A DNA stretch of 64,000 nucleotides from Prorocentrum cordatum (Eukaryota; Sar; Dinophyceae; Prorocentrales; Prorocentraceae), in the NCBI GenBank assembly GCA_963575745.1, contig CAUYUJ010001725.1, positions 520,271 to 584,270 on the forward strand, in the 5' to 3' direction. Of this stretch, positions 33,715 to 44,849 are shown piece after piece (the first letter of the stretch is position 1; the number at the start of each line of letters is the position of its first letter). The notes beneath the pieces are model-generated. The model had not been told where the DNA came from. It ran no database searches and worked only from the letters and a program-made list of their open reading frames with translations. The position numbers were made by a program, and so were the translations under genes.

Positions 33715-34700
33715 GGGGGGGAGGAGGAGGGAGGGAGGAGGGAGGGAGGAGGGCAGAGGAGGAGGAGGAGGAGGGAGGAGGGAGGAGGCAGGCGGCAGGA
33801 GGCAGGAGAAGGAGGGAAGGAGGAGGAGGAGGAGGAGGGCATAGGAGGAGGAGGAGGAGGGGGAGGAGGGCAGAGGAGGAGGAGGAGAAGGAGGAGGAGG
33901 AGGAGGAGGAGGAGGCAGGAGGCAGGAGGCAGGAGGCCAGGAGGCAGGAGGAGAGGAGGAGGAGGAGGAGGAGGAGGAGGAGGAGGAGAAGAGAGGAGGA
34001 GGAGGGGAGGGAGGGAGGGAGGGAGGGAGGGAGGAGGGAGGGAGGAGGGAGGAGGGAGGGAGGGCAGGAGGGAGGTAGGGAGGAGGGAGGAGGTAGGAGG
34101 GGAGGAGCAGGAGGAGGAGGAGGACGAGGACGAGAAAGAGGAGGAGGAGTGGAGGAGGAGGAGGAGGAGGAGGAGGAGGAAGGGAGGAGTGAGGAAGGAG
34201 GAGGAGGAGGAGGAGGAGGAGAGGAGGATAGGGAGGAGGAGGAGGAGGAGGAGGAGGAGGAGGAGTGAGGAGGAGGAGGAGGAGAGGGAGGAGGAGGAGG
34301 AGGAGAGGCGGAGGAGGAGGATAAGAGGGTGGCCCCGCAGTTTCGAGCGGAGGCCAGGGGAGGGGGCAGGCAGGCGGAAGGGGACAAGGGCAGGAGACGG
34401 GCGGGGGGGAGGGGAGCCAGGAGGAGGAGGAGGGAGCCAGGGGGGGGGGAGGCGAAGGAGGAAGAGGAAGGGTGGAGGGAGGGGGAGGAGGGAGGAAGTG
34501 GGGGGGGAAGGAGGGAGGGCGGAGGAAGCGGTGCATGAACGAAGGAGCACGGAGGTGGAGGAGGAGGAGGAGGAGGAGGAGGAGGAGGAAGCAAGAAGGG
34601 GAGGAGGGAGACAGGAGGAGGGAAGGAGAAAGCCGGAGATGAAGGGAGGATCAGGTGGTGCTGGAGGAGGGATGAGGAGGATGAGGGGATGGGGAAGGGG
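33715..34700. repeat. 1-kb GGA/GGAGGGA region
   Basis: The longest purine tract here, almost entirely GGA, GGGA and GGCA units. The 701-codon minus frame across it is Pro/Leu/Ser repeat translation. Confidence 0.97.
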
Positions 34701-34889
34701 GGAGAAGGGAGAGAGGAGCATGGATAGGATCCACTGGGCGGCACAGCGGTGAAAGGACAGAAGCCAAGGAGTCTCCCACCAGCCCTCTGAGCGCAGGTGG
34801 CTTCGGGTCACTATGATTGCAACCCCCTTATTCCCCTTCGGTCGGCCCCTCACTCTGACCTCTACCCTGGTTCTGGACAGGTGAGGGCC

Positions 34890-35245
34890 CGACCCGTAGC
34901 AGCCGATGATGGCTCCAAGAGGGCTTCTCATAGGCTGGAATATGTCCTCCAAGAGTGTACAATATATCCCGAGGTTTCTCAAGACGGCTTGCGAGCAAGC
35001 TTCCAGGATGCCCCGCGAGGCACCCAAGACGGCTCCAAGTGGCAACGGGGCATCCCAAGGACGCCCCCGAGAGGCCAAAATCTTTGAAACACCAAAAGGG
35101 TGCTCAATGATTTGGGTAGTCTCACCTCTTCGCTCGCGATGGGCTTCTGAGGCATCAAGATGCCTCCGAAATCGCAAGGGGGCGTCAAGAGGGAGCCAGA
35201 AGTACGTCAAGACCGCCCCAAGAGCGCCAAAGCGAATCCCAAAGA
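34890..35245. repeat. Rep-R: CCAAGANGGC repeats, diverged
   Basis: GGCTCCAAGAGGGC, TTCTCAAGACGGC and GGCATCAAGATGCC units, interspersed with unique sequence. Confidence 0.6.
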
Positions 35246-35249
35246 GGCG

Positions 35250-35560
35250 ATTGCTCGGTTCCGACGGGGGGGTCTCATTGGGTCCGCCTCTTTTGATCGG
35301 CAAAGCCATTGAACCAAATAAGGTTATTGACAACAATTCGCCGCTCGGCGGCTCTGATCGACTCGATCCGCTTTGTCGGCCCCAGGAGGGGGTCTGGGAG
35401 CCGGCCTCGAACAGATTCGGGCTGGGCGGGAGGACCGCCGCTGTCTCATTTGGCTGAGCTCACTGGGATGCCTGTGGGCCGAGATGGCACCAGGATGGCC
35501 AAGCATGCCCTGCGATGGCCTCCACGATGGCACGAGATGGATCAAAGCTGCGGGCGTGCT
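35250..35560. other. no feature identified
   Basis: Mixed unique sequence with short open frames. No gene recognised. Confidence 0.45.
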
Positions 35561-35950
35561 TCAAGCGTTTCTCCGGGTGGCCTCGGAGCCTCCCGAGGGC
35601 GCCCCCGAGCGGCACTGAGTGGTCCAAAACGAGTGTGCTCTGTTGATCTGGCCCTTCTCACCTTTTCGCTTCTGATTGGACTTTGCAGTATCAAGGTGTC
35701 TTCAGGATCGATCAGGGGAGCCCGAGGCGGGGGCTATAAAAGGCGCCAAGGCTGCCCCAACAACGTCCAAGAGCGCCCCGAGGGCCCCAAGAGACGGAAG
35801 AGCCCTAATTGAGTCAACCACCTCTTTTACACGATCCTCCCAGACGGCCCCAAAAAGGGCCCGAAAGGCCCCCAAGGAAGCTCCAGGAACGCCCCGAACA
35901 AGCTTCCAAACTGCTCCCAAAATGGTCCCTAAAAAACCTCCAAGAGACTC
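35560..35950. repeat. Rep-R: CCAAGANGGC repeats, diverged
   Basis: GCGCCAAGGCTGCCCC, GGGCCCCAAGAG and GACGGCCCCAAAAAGGGCCC units. Confidence 0.6.
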
Positions 35951-35999
35951 CTGACAGAAAGATCCGCGAAAAGCATGGTTGATTCCTTGATATGCCCAG

Positions 36000-36860
36000 G
36001 CAGTTCACTCGATTCGTTTTGACGGCTTACCCCCACTTTGATCCACTGCTTGCTCATCAAGTCAACTCGCCTAGGCATAGGCTCTAAATGGGCCGATGGG
36101 ACAATGCGAAGCGTCAAGAATTCACAAGCATACCAACAACACCACAATAGCAGAACCTGGCACCATAACCGTACACATGGGAATACGATGGAATCGGTGG
36201 GTATGGAAATCGGGACAATTGAGCAAGATGTAGCACCGCATGGACCACATCCGGATGCCTAAAATATTGCGGCGTCGATCACGCAAGTTCCAAAGCAAAG
36301 CGTTGTCATGTCGTGAGACATACGCGCGGGAATGCTCAAACCGCAAATCGAAAGGTCGGGGCACTGATATGCGCGCCTGAAGGACACGCTTGAATCTGTA
36401 GTACGCACGGTATCCACATGAGTAAACCACTGATTCGGAAATGGCATACGTGCACCAATGTGGTCTGTCTCGTTGAGGTTCTTGCTATTGGTCTCACTGT
36501 ATGTATGCTTGGTGCGATGAAGATGCTGCGTATCGTTCACCTCGCTCTGTTGTTTGAATTACCGCGTCCTCTTCTCCAGAAAATATGCTGAGCATATTAA
36601 AAAAGGTCACTCCACAGTACGTAATGTATCCTGGTTTGATGTGTGGATGACATTGAGAGGAGGTGGCAGAGACACCGAAGAGGAAAACAAGGAGAAGAGA
36701 CCAGATGCATGAGGAGAGGGATGAAGGACGAATGGGAGGAAGGAGGTAGTCTCGGAAAGGGAAAGCGGCCTGCCTCAGGGCGCGACCAAGAAGGGGCTGC
36801 GCGTTTTCACTGACTCTCTTTCGGCAACGTACACAACTATGCGACGGAACACCCAACAGT
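36000..36860 (-). other. low-repeat, lower-GC segment with short open frames
   Basis: Unlike its surroundings this stretch is not repetitive and is lower in GC. Minus-strand frames include one with a possible signal peptide (CIWSLLLVFLFGVSATSS, 36494-36856) and another of 93 codons (36259-36540). Frames overlap and none is recognised, so it could be unique intron or intergenic sequence. Confidence 0.25.
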
Positions 36861-37410
36861 CACAGGTTGGTACGCCTCCTGAGTCACGACTGGGCCGCAG
36901 CGGTCCCCAAAACAAAATATAAACAGCATGAAAACAGGCAGCGAAGCCGGCCCAGAATAGGGCTCGAGACCACCTGGGCCTCCGGAGAGGCCCTGGCGGC
37001 ACAGAATCGCCCGACATGCCTCTCCTGAAGCGCGTTGTGGTCAGGATTTCGACGAGGGCGCCTCCAGATGCCCAATGAGGCCCCAGAACCTCCAACAAAA
37101 CACTGGGGAAGCAGGGGAAACCGCAGAAGCAAGGAGCAACACTCTCTGAAAGCTACAAAGTGCTGCTTTCACCAAAACCAGTGGCTGAAGATATGCTCCT
37201 TAAAACCTTTGCTTCCAATTTCGCGGGGAGAGCCAGACGCCGACAACGGCTATGACGACGACGACGACGACGACGACGACATTGACGACGGCGAGTAGGT
37301 AGAGGACACAGGCGGAGGGAGGGGAACGACGACGAGGTCGACAACGAACGTGGCCGCTAGGACCCAAATACGCCAGAAACCTGGAGACGCATAACCAGCA
37401 GCCTATTCTC
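36860..37410. other. no gene identified; short GAC tract
   Basis: Contains GAC repeats at 37253-37290. Otherwise unique, no recognised frame. Confidence 0.5.
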
Positions 37411-38035
37411 CTCCTCGTCCTCCTCCTCCTCCTCCTCCTCCATCTCTCCCCCTGATAAATTACCCCTCCCTGTGGAACCCCCAGACGTGTCGGTAGGGCG
37501 GGCCAGGCGTTTCGCCTGAGACGTCCTCGCCATATGTCATCCTGAAGCTTGAAATTTGAAACAATTTCAAGGATGGAGCGCGGGTGGTTTTCAAAATGTG
37601 GCTCTCGCCTTGACGCCGTGCACGTTCGCCTCAAATGCAACAGCGTCAAAATGGAGGGCGGCTCATTTTCAAAATGTTGCTCTCGCCTGCGCACCGCGCA
37701 ATTTCGCTTTAGAATTGTGCAGTTCAAGAATTCGTAGGGCTTGAAATCCAAGAAATTCTGTTCTGGTGCGACTCAAGATCGAGAAGACGCCACGGTCACA
37801 TTGATCCGCGGTGTTGAAGCCCCAGGAACTGCGTTCTGACACGAGTTGTGATTGTCAGGACGCAACCGTCCCGTTGTTTTTCGCGGCGCCGAAGTCCCAA
37901 GATTGCGTTCTTGCACGATTCAAAACTTTCATACGGTTGTCTCTCAATGGGGCACTTCCCGAATCCACTATTGTAGGGACCGGTGTAATTATTGCAACAT
38001 CGTTGACGCGCCTTCGGCTTGCACGAGTCCTCCTT
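37410..38035. other. no gene identified; short CTC tract and one duplicated block
   Basis: CTC at 37412-37443. AAAATGTGGCTCTCGCCTTG, GCACGTTCGCC (37594) and AAAATGTTGCTCTCGCCTGC (37670) form a diverged 77-bp tandem pair. Confidence 0.55.
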
Positions 38036-38187
38036 CTCCTGCTCCTCCTCCTCCTCCTCACCCTCCTCCTCCTCCCGTTCCTCGTTCCCCTCCTCCTCCT
38101 CCTCCTCCTCCTCCTCCTCCTGCTCCTCCTCCTCCTCCTCCTCCTCATCATCATCATCATCATCATCAGCATCAGCATCAGCATCAG

Positions 38188-38235
<48 letters not shown>

Positions 38236-38246
38236 TCATCATCATC

Positions 38247-38292
<46 letters not shown>

Positions 38293-38300
38293 TCCTCTCC
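38035..38300. repeat. CTC tract followed by CAT tract
   Basis: CTC to 38145, then about 45 CAT units with CAG. Confidence 0.96.
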
Positions 38301-38499
38301 TTGTCCTCGTCCCTCCCTCCACCCTCCCAAACGCACCTTGACTCTCCCTTCGCCGGGCGCTGTTGTGCAAACGAGAGGAGGGCCGGTCGCGGGCGGACGC
38401 GGGCCAGGAGATCCTCAGCCTCTCAGCCTGTCGGCGAGCTTTCCTGCGCCTGAGAGGTGCGCCCTCCCTCCCTCTCCCCCGCCCCCCACCCCTCCGCCC

Positions 38500-38885
38500 T
38501 CCTCGCCTCCCTCTTGTCCTCCTCCTCCTCCTCAGCCTCCTCCCTCTTCCTCACCTCCTCCTCCTCCTCCTCACTCCTCCTGCCTCCTGCCTCCTCCTTT
38601 CCTTCACTCTCACCTCCTCTCTCCTCCTCCCTACTCCTCCTCCTTCCTCCTCCTCCTCCTACCTCCACTCTCCTCCTCCTCCTCTCTCCTCCTACTCCTC
38701 CTCCTCCTTCCTCCCTCCTCTGTCTCCTCCTCCCCTCTCCTCCTCCTCCTCCTCTCCTCCTCCGTCTCCTCCCCTCCTCTCTTCCTCTAACTCCTCCTCC
38801 TCTCTCACTCCTACTCCTCCTCCTCCTCCTCCAGTTCCCTCCTCCGTCAGCTCCCTCCTCCTTCTCCTCCCCCCCCTCCTCCTCC
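38500..38885. repeat. CTC/TCC tract
   Basis: Nearly pure pyrimidine for 380 bp. Confidence 0.95.
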
Positions 38886-39115
38886 GGCCGTCCACTGTCA
38901 GGGGGCCGTTCCAGCACACGGGATGCTGATGCTGGCCGCCGTCACCAGGACGGCTGCCATGCGCGTCGCCCCCGCTGGGAACCTCCTGGCAGGCGCAGGC
39001 GGCCGCGTGCCGCGACAGTTTCCTGGCGGGCGCCGAAGCTGCTGCCTGCCCAGGCCGCTCCCTCGTGCCGCTGCGCGAAGGCTGGGCTATAGCCTGCCTC
39101 GTGCCCAGCCTATGC

Positions 39116-39277
39116 TTAGGTCGGGCCTGTCCCCCTCCCTACAGGGGGATTTTCTACGAAGAATAAAAAAATCCGAAAATAGTCCAAAATGGTCAAAAAA
39201 TACTCGGAAAATAGTTCACATACTATTTTTTGCCTATTTTTGAATTTTCCTCCTGTAGAGGGACGGGCCCGACTTAA
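39116..39277. mobile_element. MITE-A copy with target repeat
   Basis: Ends TTAGGTCGGGCCTGTCCCCC and GGGACGGGCCCGACTTAA. Flanks GCCTATGCT and GCTTATGCC, 7 of 9 identical. Centre has the family block CATACTATTTTTTGCC. Confidence 0.88.
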
Positions 39278-39512
39278 GCTTATGCCCCGACGAAGCGCCC
39301 CGTGGATGGTCACCGCAGCGGCGCCCATGAAAGGGCGATCCAACAGGCGCGGAGCGTGGCGCTTGTGCGGCTCACCTGGGCGCCGCCGAGTGCCTGCGCC
39401 GCCTCTTCGAGCACCGCCGCCGCCGCCGCCGCGAGGCGTGAGTTCGGGGGCGCGGTTGCCGCTGCTTCCCCGGCCAGCGCACCTGCTGCTGCACCTGCCG
39501 TGCTCGGCCGAG

Positions 39513-39830
39513 TCAGACGCGAAGCTGGAGCCCCTTTACAAGGCCGGTGCCGTCGCGGAGGCTCCTGCCGCGATGCCCAGCGAGGCTGCCGCCAGAGCTG
39601 CCGCCCGTCTGGGGGTTGCCGGCACCGGGACAGCGAACTCTACCCGCAGGCACCCCGGGAAGTACCAGCAGCTGGAGGCCGTACGTCATCGACAAGACGA
39701 TCGTTGGGAGGCCGAGCCCGAGCCAGTGCTTGAGCGGGCCGCCGCCGCCGACGATGACCCTGAGGACGACGAAGGACGACGACGACTTCTCCACTTCGGA
39801 CTCGGAGTTCGCCTACCCATCGAACGCTGC
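39513..39830 (-). CDS. possible exon with membrane-like stretch
   Basis: Minus-strand frame SSSSFVVLRVIVGGGGPLKH and WLGLGLPTIVLSMTYGLQLL looks like loop plus membrane segment, then becomes Gly/Arg rich. GC is high and other frames are open too. No function assigned. Confidence 0.15.
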
Positions 39831-39929
39831 TTCCACTGACGCGCATGCCCGCGCCCCGCCGCCACAGAGGCCTCCCCGCCGTGCCGAGACGCAGTCCACC
39901 GGTAGCCGCCCTCCCTCCCTCCATCTCCC

Positions 39930-40160
39930 CTCCCCGCCCACTCCCCCCCCCCCTCCACTCCACTCCACTCCCCTACTCCACTCCCACTCCACTCCCCTTT
40001 CTTCTCCTCCCCTCCCCTCCCCTCCACTTCTACCCCCTCCCCTCCTTCCCCTCCCCTCCACTCCCCTCCACTCCACTCCCTTCCACTCCACCCCCCTCCC
40101 CTCGCCTCCACTCCCCTCCCCTCCCCTCCACTCCCCTCCCTCTTTCTCGTCCACCCCTCC
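39930..40160. repeat. CCTCCACTCCCC repeats
   Basis: Pyrimidine-rich CTCCACTCC and CCCCTCC units. Confidence 0.93.
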
Positions 40161-40317
40161 CCTCCCTCGCCGCCAGCCGCCGCCCGCGGCCGCGGCCGCC
40201 GCCGCCGCAGGGCTCTGCGCGGGCGCCGTCGGCACCCGGGGCCGAGGGCGCCTCCAGCTGCGACAGCAGCTCCTCGGCCTCCCGCAGCAGCTCCGCGCCC
40301 TCGGGGGCGCTCCCCGT

Positions 40318-40445
40318 GCAGATGCCAAGGCAACGGCCACGGCCAAGGCCACGGCCACGGCCACGGCCACGGCCACGGCCACAACCACGGCCACGGCCAC
40401 GGCCACGGCCACGGCCACGGCCACGGCCACGGCCACGGCCACGGC
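40318..40445. repeat. ACGGCC hexanucleotide repeat
   Basis: About 20 units of ACGGCC. Confidence 0.97.
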
Positions 40446-40474
40446 TGCCAGCGCGCCGGGGTCGCGGGCCGACG

Positions 40475-40620
40475 CTTTCTTCTTCGGCGTTTCGACATTG
40501 GGCGGAGGGCAGCGGAAGGGGGGGGGGTCTGGCTCCGGGCCCCTGCCGAGTGCGGCTGCTTGCAGCAGTGCGTCCTATGGGGAGACCCCACCTGCCTGAA
40601 GCAGGCGCCCTGAAACGGCC
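40475..40620. repeat. Rep-I copy
   Basis: TTCGGCGTTTCGACATTGGG, CGAGTGCGGCTGCTTGCAGC, CACCTGCCTGAAGCAGGCGC. Confidence 0.85.
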
Positions 40621-40919
40621 AAGATCTACTCCATGGAGGGGGGGGGAGGGGGGGCGAGGGCACGCGCCGATCGGCGAGACAACGAATAAAAAGACGACCA
40701 CACGGCAGAATCACCACCCTCACAGTTCGATTTGCTGTCGCGGCGCTGGAGGTCGCTCAGCGCGAGAGGGCCTGCACTGCCCTGGAAGAGTAGTGCAACA
40801 ATAATCGTCGACTCGTGTGGTGTCGTCGCCTTTGACATTCGTAATGTGTTGGCCTTCGGGGGCCGTTTTCGGGCCCTGGGAGCGTCAAAAGCGGACCTGG
40901 GACGAGAAAATACCCCCAG

Positions 40920-41233
40920 GGAAGTCCCCCAGAAGATTCTTCGACACGACCTGCGAAAGTTGCATCAAGTTTCCAGGGGGATGCAGGTCGGGATACAAAA
41001 CGGTGAACACATACCGATGAGGCGGTGAAGGCGAGAACGGCCGTGGACAGGGTAATGCGAGCGGGCGAGACGCTCATGACGTGTAGTCCATCACCCACAT
41101 AAGCAAGCACCCCTGTGAGCAAACCGGACTGTCCAGCAAACGCCAAGGATTTCCCAGTAAACGCTACTTTGGGGGTTGGGGTGTTAGACGCTCGTTCTGG
41201 AGACATTGCTGGAGCAACTTCCACTTGCTCCAC
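40920..41233 (-). CDS. possible exon pair of an unidentified membrane protein
   Basis: The minus-strand frame has no repeats and has hydrophobic stretches: SGLLTGVLAYVGDGLHVMSV and ARITLSTAVLAFTAS. A canonical-looking donor CATCG|GTATGTG is followed about 65 bp on by an acceptor TTTCGCAG|GTCGTG. No family recognised; chance openness is possible. Confidence 0.2.
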
Positions 41234-41454
41234 TCACGCGTCGATGTTGCATCGGATGTCCGTCGGCTTGAGTCGACGTTGAGTCAAAATCGAATCGAAC
41301 TAGAGTCAAGTTAGAATCGAATTGGATTCGAACTGGAGCCGTCCTGGAGACGAACAGATCCGTACGGTGGGCCCCAGGAAGGTCCCCAAAACGAACATCT
41401 GAGGGGTGGCTTCCCCTCCCTACCTCGGGGGGTGGGGGTAAAGCAACGTACAAC

Positions 41455-41612
41455 TGCATAAATGTACCGTTCGGAGCTCCGTGCGGACTTCTCGGATCGG
41501 CGCTGGACCCCCCTCCCTGGCGCGCGGAACGCGCCAGGGGCTGCGCCAGAGGCGCAGCCAAGGGGGACTAGCGCCGATCCGGGAAGTCCGCGCGCAACTC
41601 CGCGCGAGGCGG
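41455..41612. mobile_element. Int-B copy
   Basis: CATAAATGTACCGTTCGGAG, CTCCGTGCGGACTTCTCGGA, centre CCTGGCGCGCGGAACGCGCC, then CGCCGATCCGGGAAGTCCGC. Confidence 0.82.
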
Positions 41613-41760
41613 GGATATATCCATGTCCACCGCCTCGGAACTGACGTCCCGGTTCCCTCGGCGGGCGGTGGATATGGATGCATTTTGGCCCCCGGGGGCC
41701 CGACCAGACCCACATCCACCGCCTGTGGAGGTCCGCGAAAATCGATCCCCCAGGTTAGGA
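41610..41760. repeat. Rep-M copy, full
   Basis: GGCGGGGATATATCCATGTC, GCGGGCGGTGGATATGGATG, TTTTGGCCCCCGGGGGCCCG, CGATCCCCCAGG. Directly abuts the Int-B copy. Confidence 0.82.
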
Positions 41761-41824
41761 GGCAACTACTGTGAGGTTTCCGTCGGAAAGATAAAAAAAG
41801 GGGATTAAGCCCCATTTGGGAGCT

Positions 41825-41920
41825 ATTACGCCGGTGTGGGCCTCGGATTAAGCGGGATTAAGCCAGATTAAGCGGGATTTAGCGGGATCAAGCTGGATTA
41901 GATTAAGCTGGACTTCGGAC
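41825..41920. repeat. GGATTAAGC repeats
   Basis: CGGATTAAGCGGGATTAAGC type units of 11-12 bp, about 8 copies. Confidence 0.85.
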
Positions 41921-42011
41921 CAATGCAAAATCAGAATTTGACCTCCCAGGAGTTGCATCCCAACCTGGTGTCGTGACGCGAGGCCATCAGGCATGGGTCC
42001 GAGGCGACACA

Positions 42012-42142
42012 TTACCTCCTCCTCTTCCTCCTCCTCCTCCTCCTCCTCCTCCTCCTCCTCTCCTCCTCCTCCTCCTCTCCTCCTCCTCCTCCTCCTCCTC
42101 CTCCTCCTCCTCCTCCTCCTCCTCCTCCTCCTCCTCCTCCTG
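42012..42142. repeat. CTC tract
   Basis: Near-perfect CTC/TCC. Confidence 0.95.
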
Positions 42143-42274
42143 GGATCTACGGATAAACCTTCCCGTCTGGGATCTCTACGTCGCGCTGTGTCCTTCGATC
42201 GGCAGCGTGGGGCTGTTGCACGCCCCACGGCGGCGCGCCACCGGTGATGGCGCTGCTATCCACAAGCCTCGAGG

Positions 42275-42445
42275 GCTCCCAACTTCGCGCTTCGCGCTGC
42301 GCGAAGCGCGAAGCGCGAATAACTTCGCGCTCTCGCGCCGCCCTCCCAGAGGGAGGAGAGGAGGACGAGGAGAAGGGGGAGAAGGAACGAGGACCGCGAA
42401 GCGCGAAGCGCGAATAACTTCGCGCCCTCGTGGGAGCCCTTGAAG
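42275..42445. repeat. GCGCTTCGCGC palindrome cluster
   Basis: Interleaved GCGCGAAGCGCGAAGCGCGA on both sides of a GAGGAGGA segment, with ATAACTTCGCGC twice. Related palindromes at 50.66-50.72 kb. Confidence 0.8.
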
Positions 42446-42644
42446 CCTCGAGGTGACCTCGCCGTGCATCTGCGGGGATTTTTCCGCGCCGATCCGAGGG
42501 ATCCGCGCGGAGCTGCAGGAGTCTATGCTTGTGCCGTGTGGTTTCGTTGTTCGAGCCAAGCCTCCTCATCCTTCCCCGTGCCTCTCTTCTCCTCCTCCAC
42601 CTTCTCTCCCTCCTCCTCCTCCTCCTCCTCCTCCCGAGCCTGTC

Positions 42645-42776
42645 TCCTGTGGGGGCCCTGGAAGAAGCTCTCGCGCTGTGCCAGAAGAGGGGCCGAGAGC
42701 TCGCGTGCCATGCGCCTCCTGCGAGGCGGTCGCTGAGGACATCGGCGTCACTGCCCTGCCGACTCGAGAAAAATGA
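42645..42776 (+). repeat. Rep-Q copy
   Basis: GGCCCTGGAAGAAGCTCTCG, CGCTGTGCCAG, TGCGCCTCCTGCGAGGCGGT. Inverted copy at 44655-44790. Confidence 0.7.
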
Positions 42777-42779
42777 GAC

Positions 42780-43250
42780 CCTGAGATCCCCGCGTCGCTT
42801 AAGCCAAAACGTGCACCTACTTCTTTGCAATGTTCGGCCTTCGAAGGGCCCTTACTGGGCCCCGCGACTGTCAGAACACAATACGCAGGATGAGAAGCCA
42901 ATCTGGGGAAGCGGCCTAAACCTCCCGGGGCCCACGTCGTGAGAAAATCACAACTGAGCATCGCTCAACCGATCCCCATCCACACCAGCGTGGGCTGGGC
43001 CACACTGGCCGATTTACCCCCCTAGATGGGGACATAGGCTGCTCTCTTCGGGTTTCGTGGGGCAGATCCCCAACTGAGGTGGTGAGACGGCGGGGCTCGA
43101 GATGTGGACGAGTATGGGGATAGGGATCGGTCTAACGATACTGAACAACGTCGGATGTCTGGAGTGCCCAGATGGCAGACCATCGGCGAACATACCTAGA
43201 TCTCTGAGCAAGCGTCGTTGGCAACCTCTGTGTGCCGACGCCCACGGTTC
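42780..43250. other. no feature identified
   Basis: Unique sequence with short open frames only. Confidence 0.5.
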
Positions 43251-43575
43251 GGTCGAGCATGCCCCCTACAGGCGGATTTTGGACGAACTATACAAAATAG
43301 TTGACACATACTCAAAAATTGTACACAACTAAATGGTCCCCATACTATGTTTTTACTTGTTTTAATCGGCGGTGGGCAAACCTCCCTGTAGTACACCTCC
43401 CCTTAGTGAAAACGGCCTGGGACCGAAACCGACGGAGCTGGGCCCGCACAAATGACGGCCGCGACGCCCTCTCGCGAATCGAAAACGGCCAATTCCTGAA
43501 TCGACGTGTCAGGGTAGGAGGTCTGTCAACCTCCGATGAACTACTCCTTCTGTAGAGGGGCCGACGCCGACTGTC
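43251..43575. mobile_element. MITE-A copy interrupted by Rep-K
   Basis: Left end GGTCGAGCATGCCCCCTACA, right end CTCCTTCTGTAGAGGGGCCG. Rep-K (43385-43535) lies inside it. The block GACGCCCACGGT stands on both sides. Confidence 0.75.
43385..43535. repeat. Rep-K copy nested in MITE-A
   Basis: CTCCCCTTAGTGAAAACGGC to ATCGACGTGTCAGGGTAGGA, matching 9545-9680. Confidence 0.85.
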
Positions 43576-43593
43576 AGGTCGACGCCCACGGTC

Positions 43594-43766
43594 AGGTCGA
43601 GCGTGTCCCCCTACAGACGGATGTTGGACGAAATATTTAAACAAAAAACAATGACACGTACTGAAAAAAATTGCACACCAACACCAAAAACAAAACAAAA
43701 ATCGTCCCCATGTTATTTCTTTCCTTTTCAAAATACTCCTTCTGTAGAGGGGCACGCCCGACTTCG
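43594..43766. mobile_element. MITE-A copy
   Basis: GGTCGAGCGTGTCCCCCTAC to GAGGGGCACGCCCGACTT. Flanks GCCCACGGT and GCCCACCGC agree at 7 of 9. Confidence 0.8.
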
Positions 43767-43952
43767 GCCCACCGCCGCTGCGCAGACCCTCCGCGTGCCG
43801 CCCCCCCACCCCCCCTGGGGCGAGAGGGCTCGCACGAGAGGCCGGCACGGCCAGCGGCACGCCGAGCGTTTTTGGTCGCGATGCTGCGCGTCCAGGGCGC
43901 TGCCGCTGCAGTCGGGGCGTTAACCTAGGGAACCCTGAACATTGTCTTGTAG

Positions 43953-44113
43953 GGCAGTCTTTAACGCATTGGATCTTTAAGAATATCGGATGTTTGATAC
44001 ATGAGCAAATGTATGAATAAATGTATGCATGAACTCATCGTTGTTGTTAATACTAATTCCCTGCATTTTCAATACATGATCCGCACGCGGAGCATGTATG
44101 AAAAGCGGCACTG
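43953..44113. mobile_element. Mar-F copy
   Basis: Between TA (43951-43952) and TA (44114-44115). Contains ATACATGATCCGCACGCGGA, GCATGTAT and ends GAAAAGCGGCACTG. Confidence 0.82.
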
Positions 44114-44239
44114 TAGGGTGGAGGGCGCAGGGTGAAACCCATGTGGGCTCTTGCACCTCGAAAGTCAATCCGCCGCCTCGTGTGACTCACCCTTTACAGA
44201 TTCACGCATCGAAGATCAACCGAAACGGCATTTCAGATC

Positions 44240-44400
44240 TCACCCCTTGCCCTCCAACGAGGCACCTGTTTTCCACAAGTTGAACTTCGATGTCCAATGG
44301 AAGACCTCAGGAAGAGCTGAGGCAAACTGCACAACAATCAAGGAACACCGAGCTCTTCCCTAACGAAAAGGGTTCCTTCTTCAGCGCCCCGACTGCAAGT
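44240..44400 (+). repeat. Rep-L copy
   Basis: TTTTCCACAAGTTGAACTTC, CTGAGGCAAACTGCACAACA, TCAAGGAACACCGAGCTCTT, CGAAAAGGGTTCCTTC. Confidence 0.75.
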
Positions 44401-44578
44401 CAAGACTTGCCGATAGCGTGGCTCTACGACGGCTCAAGGATTTGGTCAACGTTCGCAAGCGAGGGAGCAGGGCAAGGGACCAGCGGCGGCACGAGGGGGC
44501 GCGTGAAGGACTGCAGGAGCTATTCTTTTCGCACGGAGGCACGCCAACCAGTCGCAGCACGACAGCCTATGGGATGCA

Positions 44579-44653
44579 TCAGCGCCCGGCCATCTGCTCC
44601 TCCTCGATCAGCTTCGTGTACGCACTCTTCTCGCGCCTGCCCTTGTTGAAGTC
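44579..44653 (-). CDS. possible terminal exon of an unidentified gene
   Basis: Begins after a good acceptor (TTGCATTCTTTTCTCAG|GAC) and encodes DFNKGRREKSAYTKLIEEEQ, then MAGR and TGA: 25 codons including stop. The peptide is charged and non-repetitive, and the acceptor has the AG|GA context used by STT3. Directly upstream lies a Rep-Q copy and then an Int-B copy, as expected of an introner-derived intron. No upstream exon or function was recognised. Confidence 0.35.
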   Translation of the reverse strand, partial: DFNKGRREKSAYTKLIEEEQMAGR

Positions 44654-44654
44654 C

Positions 44655-44790
44655 TGAGAAAAGAATGCAAAAAGGCAAGGCAGATGCGTCAGTGTCGTCG
44701 GCGATCGCCTCGCAGGAGGCGCACGGCACGCGGACTCTCCACCCCTCAGACGGACCAGCGCGAGAGCTGCTTCCGAGGCCCAGTGCAGAA
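44655..44790 (-). repeat. Rep-Q copy upstream of the 44.58-44.65 kb exon
   Basis: Reverse-complement match to 42645-42776: GCAGCTCTCGCGCTGG, CGTGCCGTGCGCCTCCTGCG. Confidence 0.65.
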
Positions 44791-44849
44791 GAGATGATGA
44801 GGAAAAAAGAACTAGAAGGATGAAGACTAGCTTGAGGAAGGAGAGCTGA

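Noticed and set aside
33231-35336. A 701-codon minus-strand open frame
   Set aside because: It translates the GGA/GGAGGGA region and is almost all Pro, Leu and Ser. Other frames over the same tract are equally open.
42529-42942. Shared peptide APPARRS between 42.7 kb and 44.7 kb as a gene family
   Set aside because: The similarity is explained by the Rep-Q repeat and sits in opposite strands without exon structure.
44420-44445. ACGGCTCAAGG as a spliced-leader relic
   Set aside because: Only the last 8 bases match; upstream bases do not.
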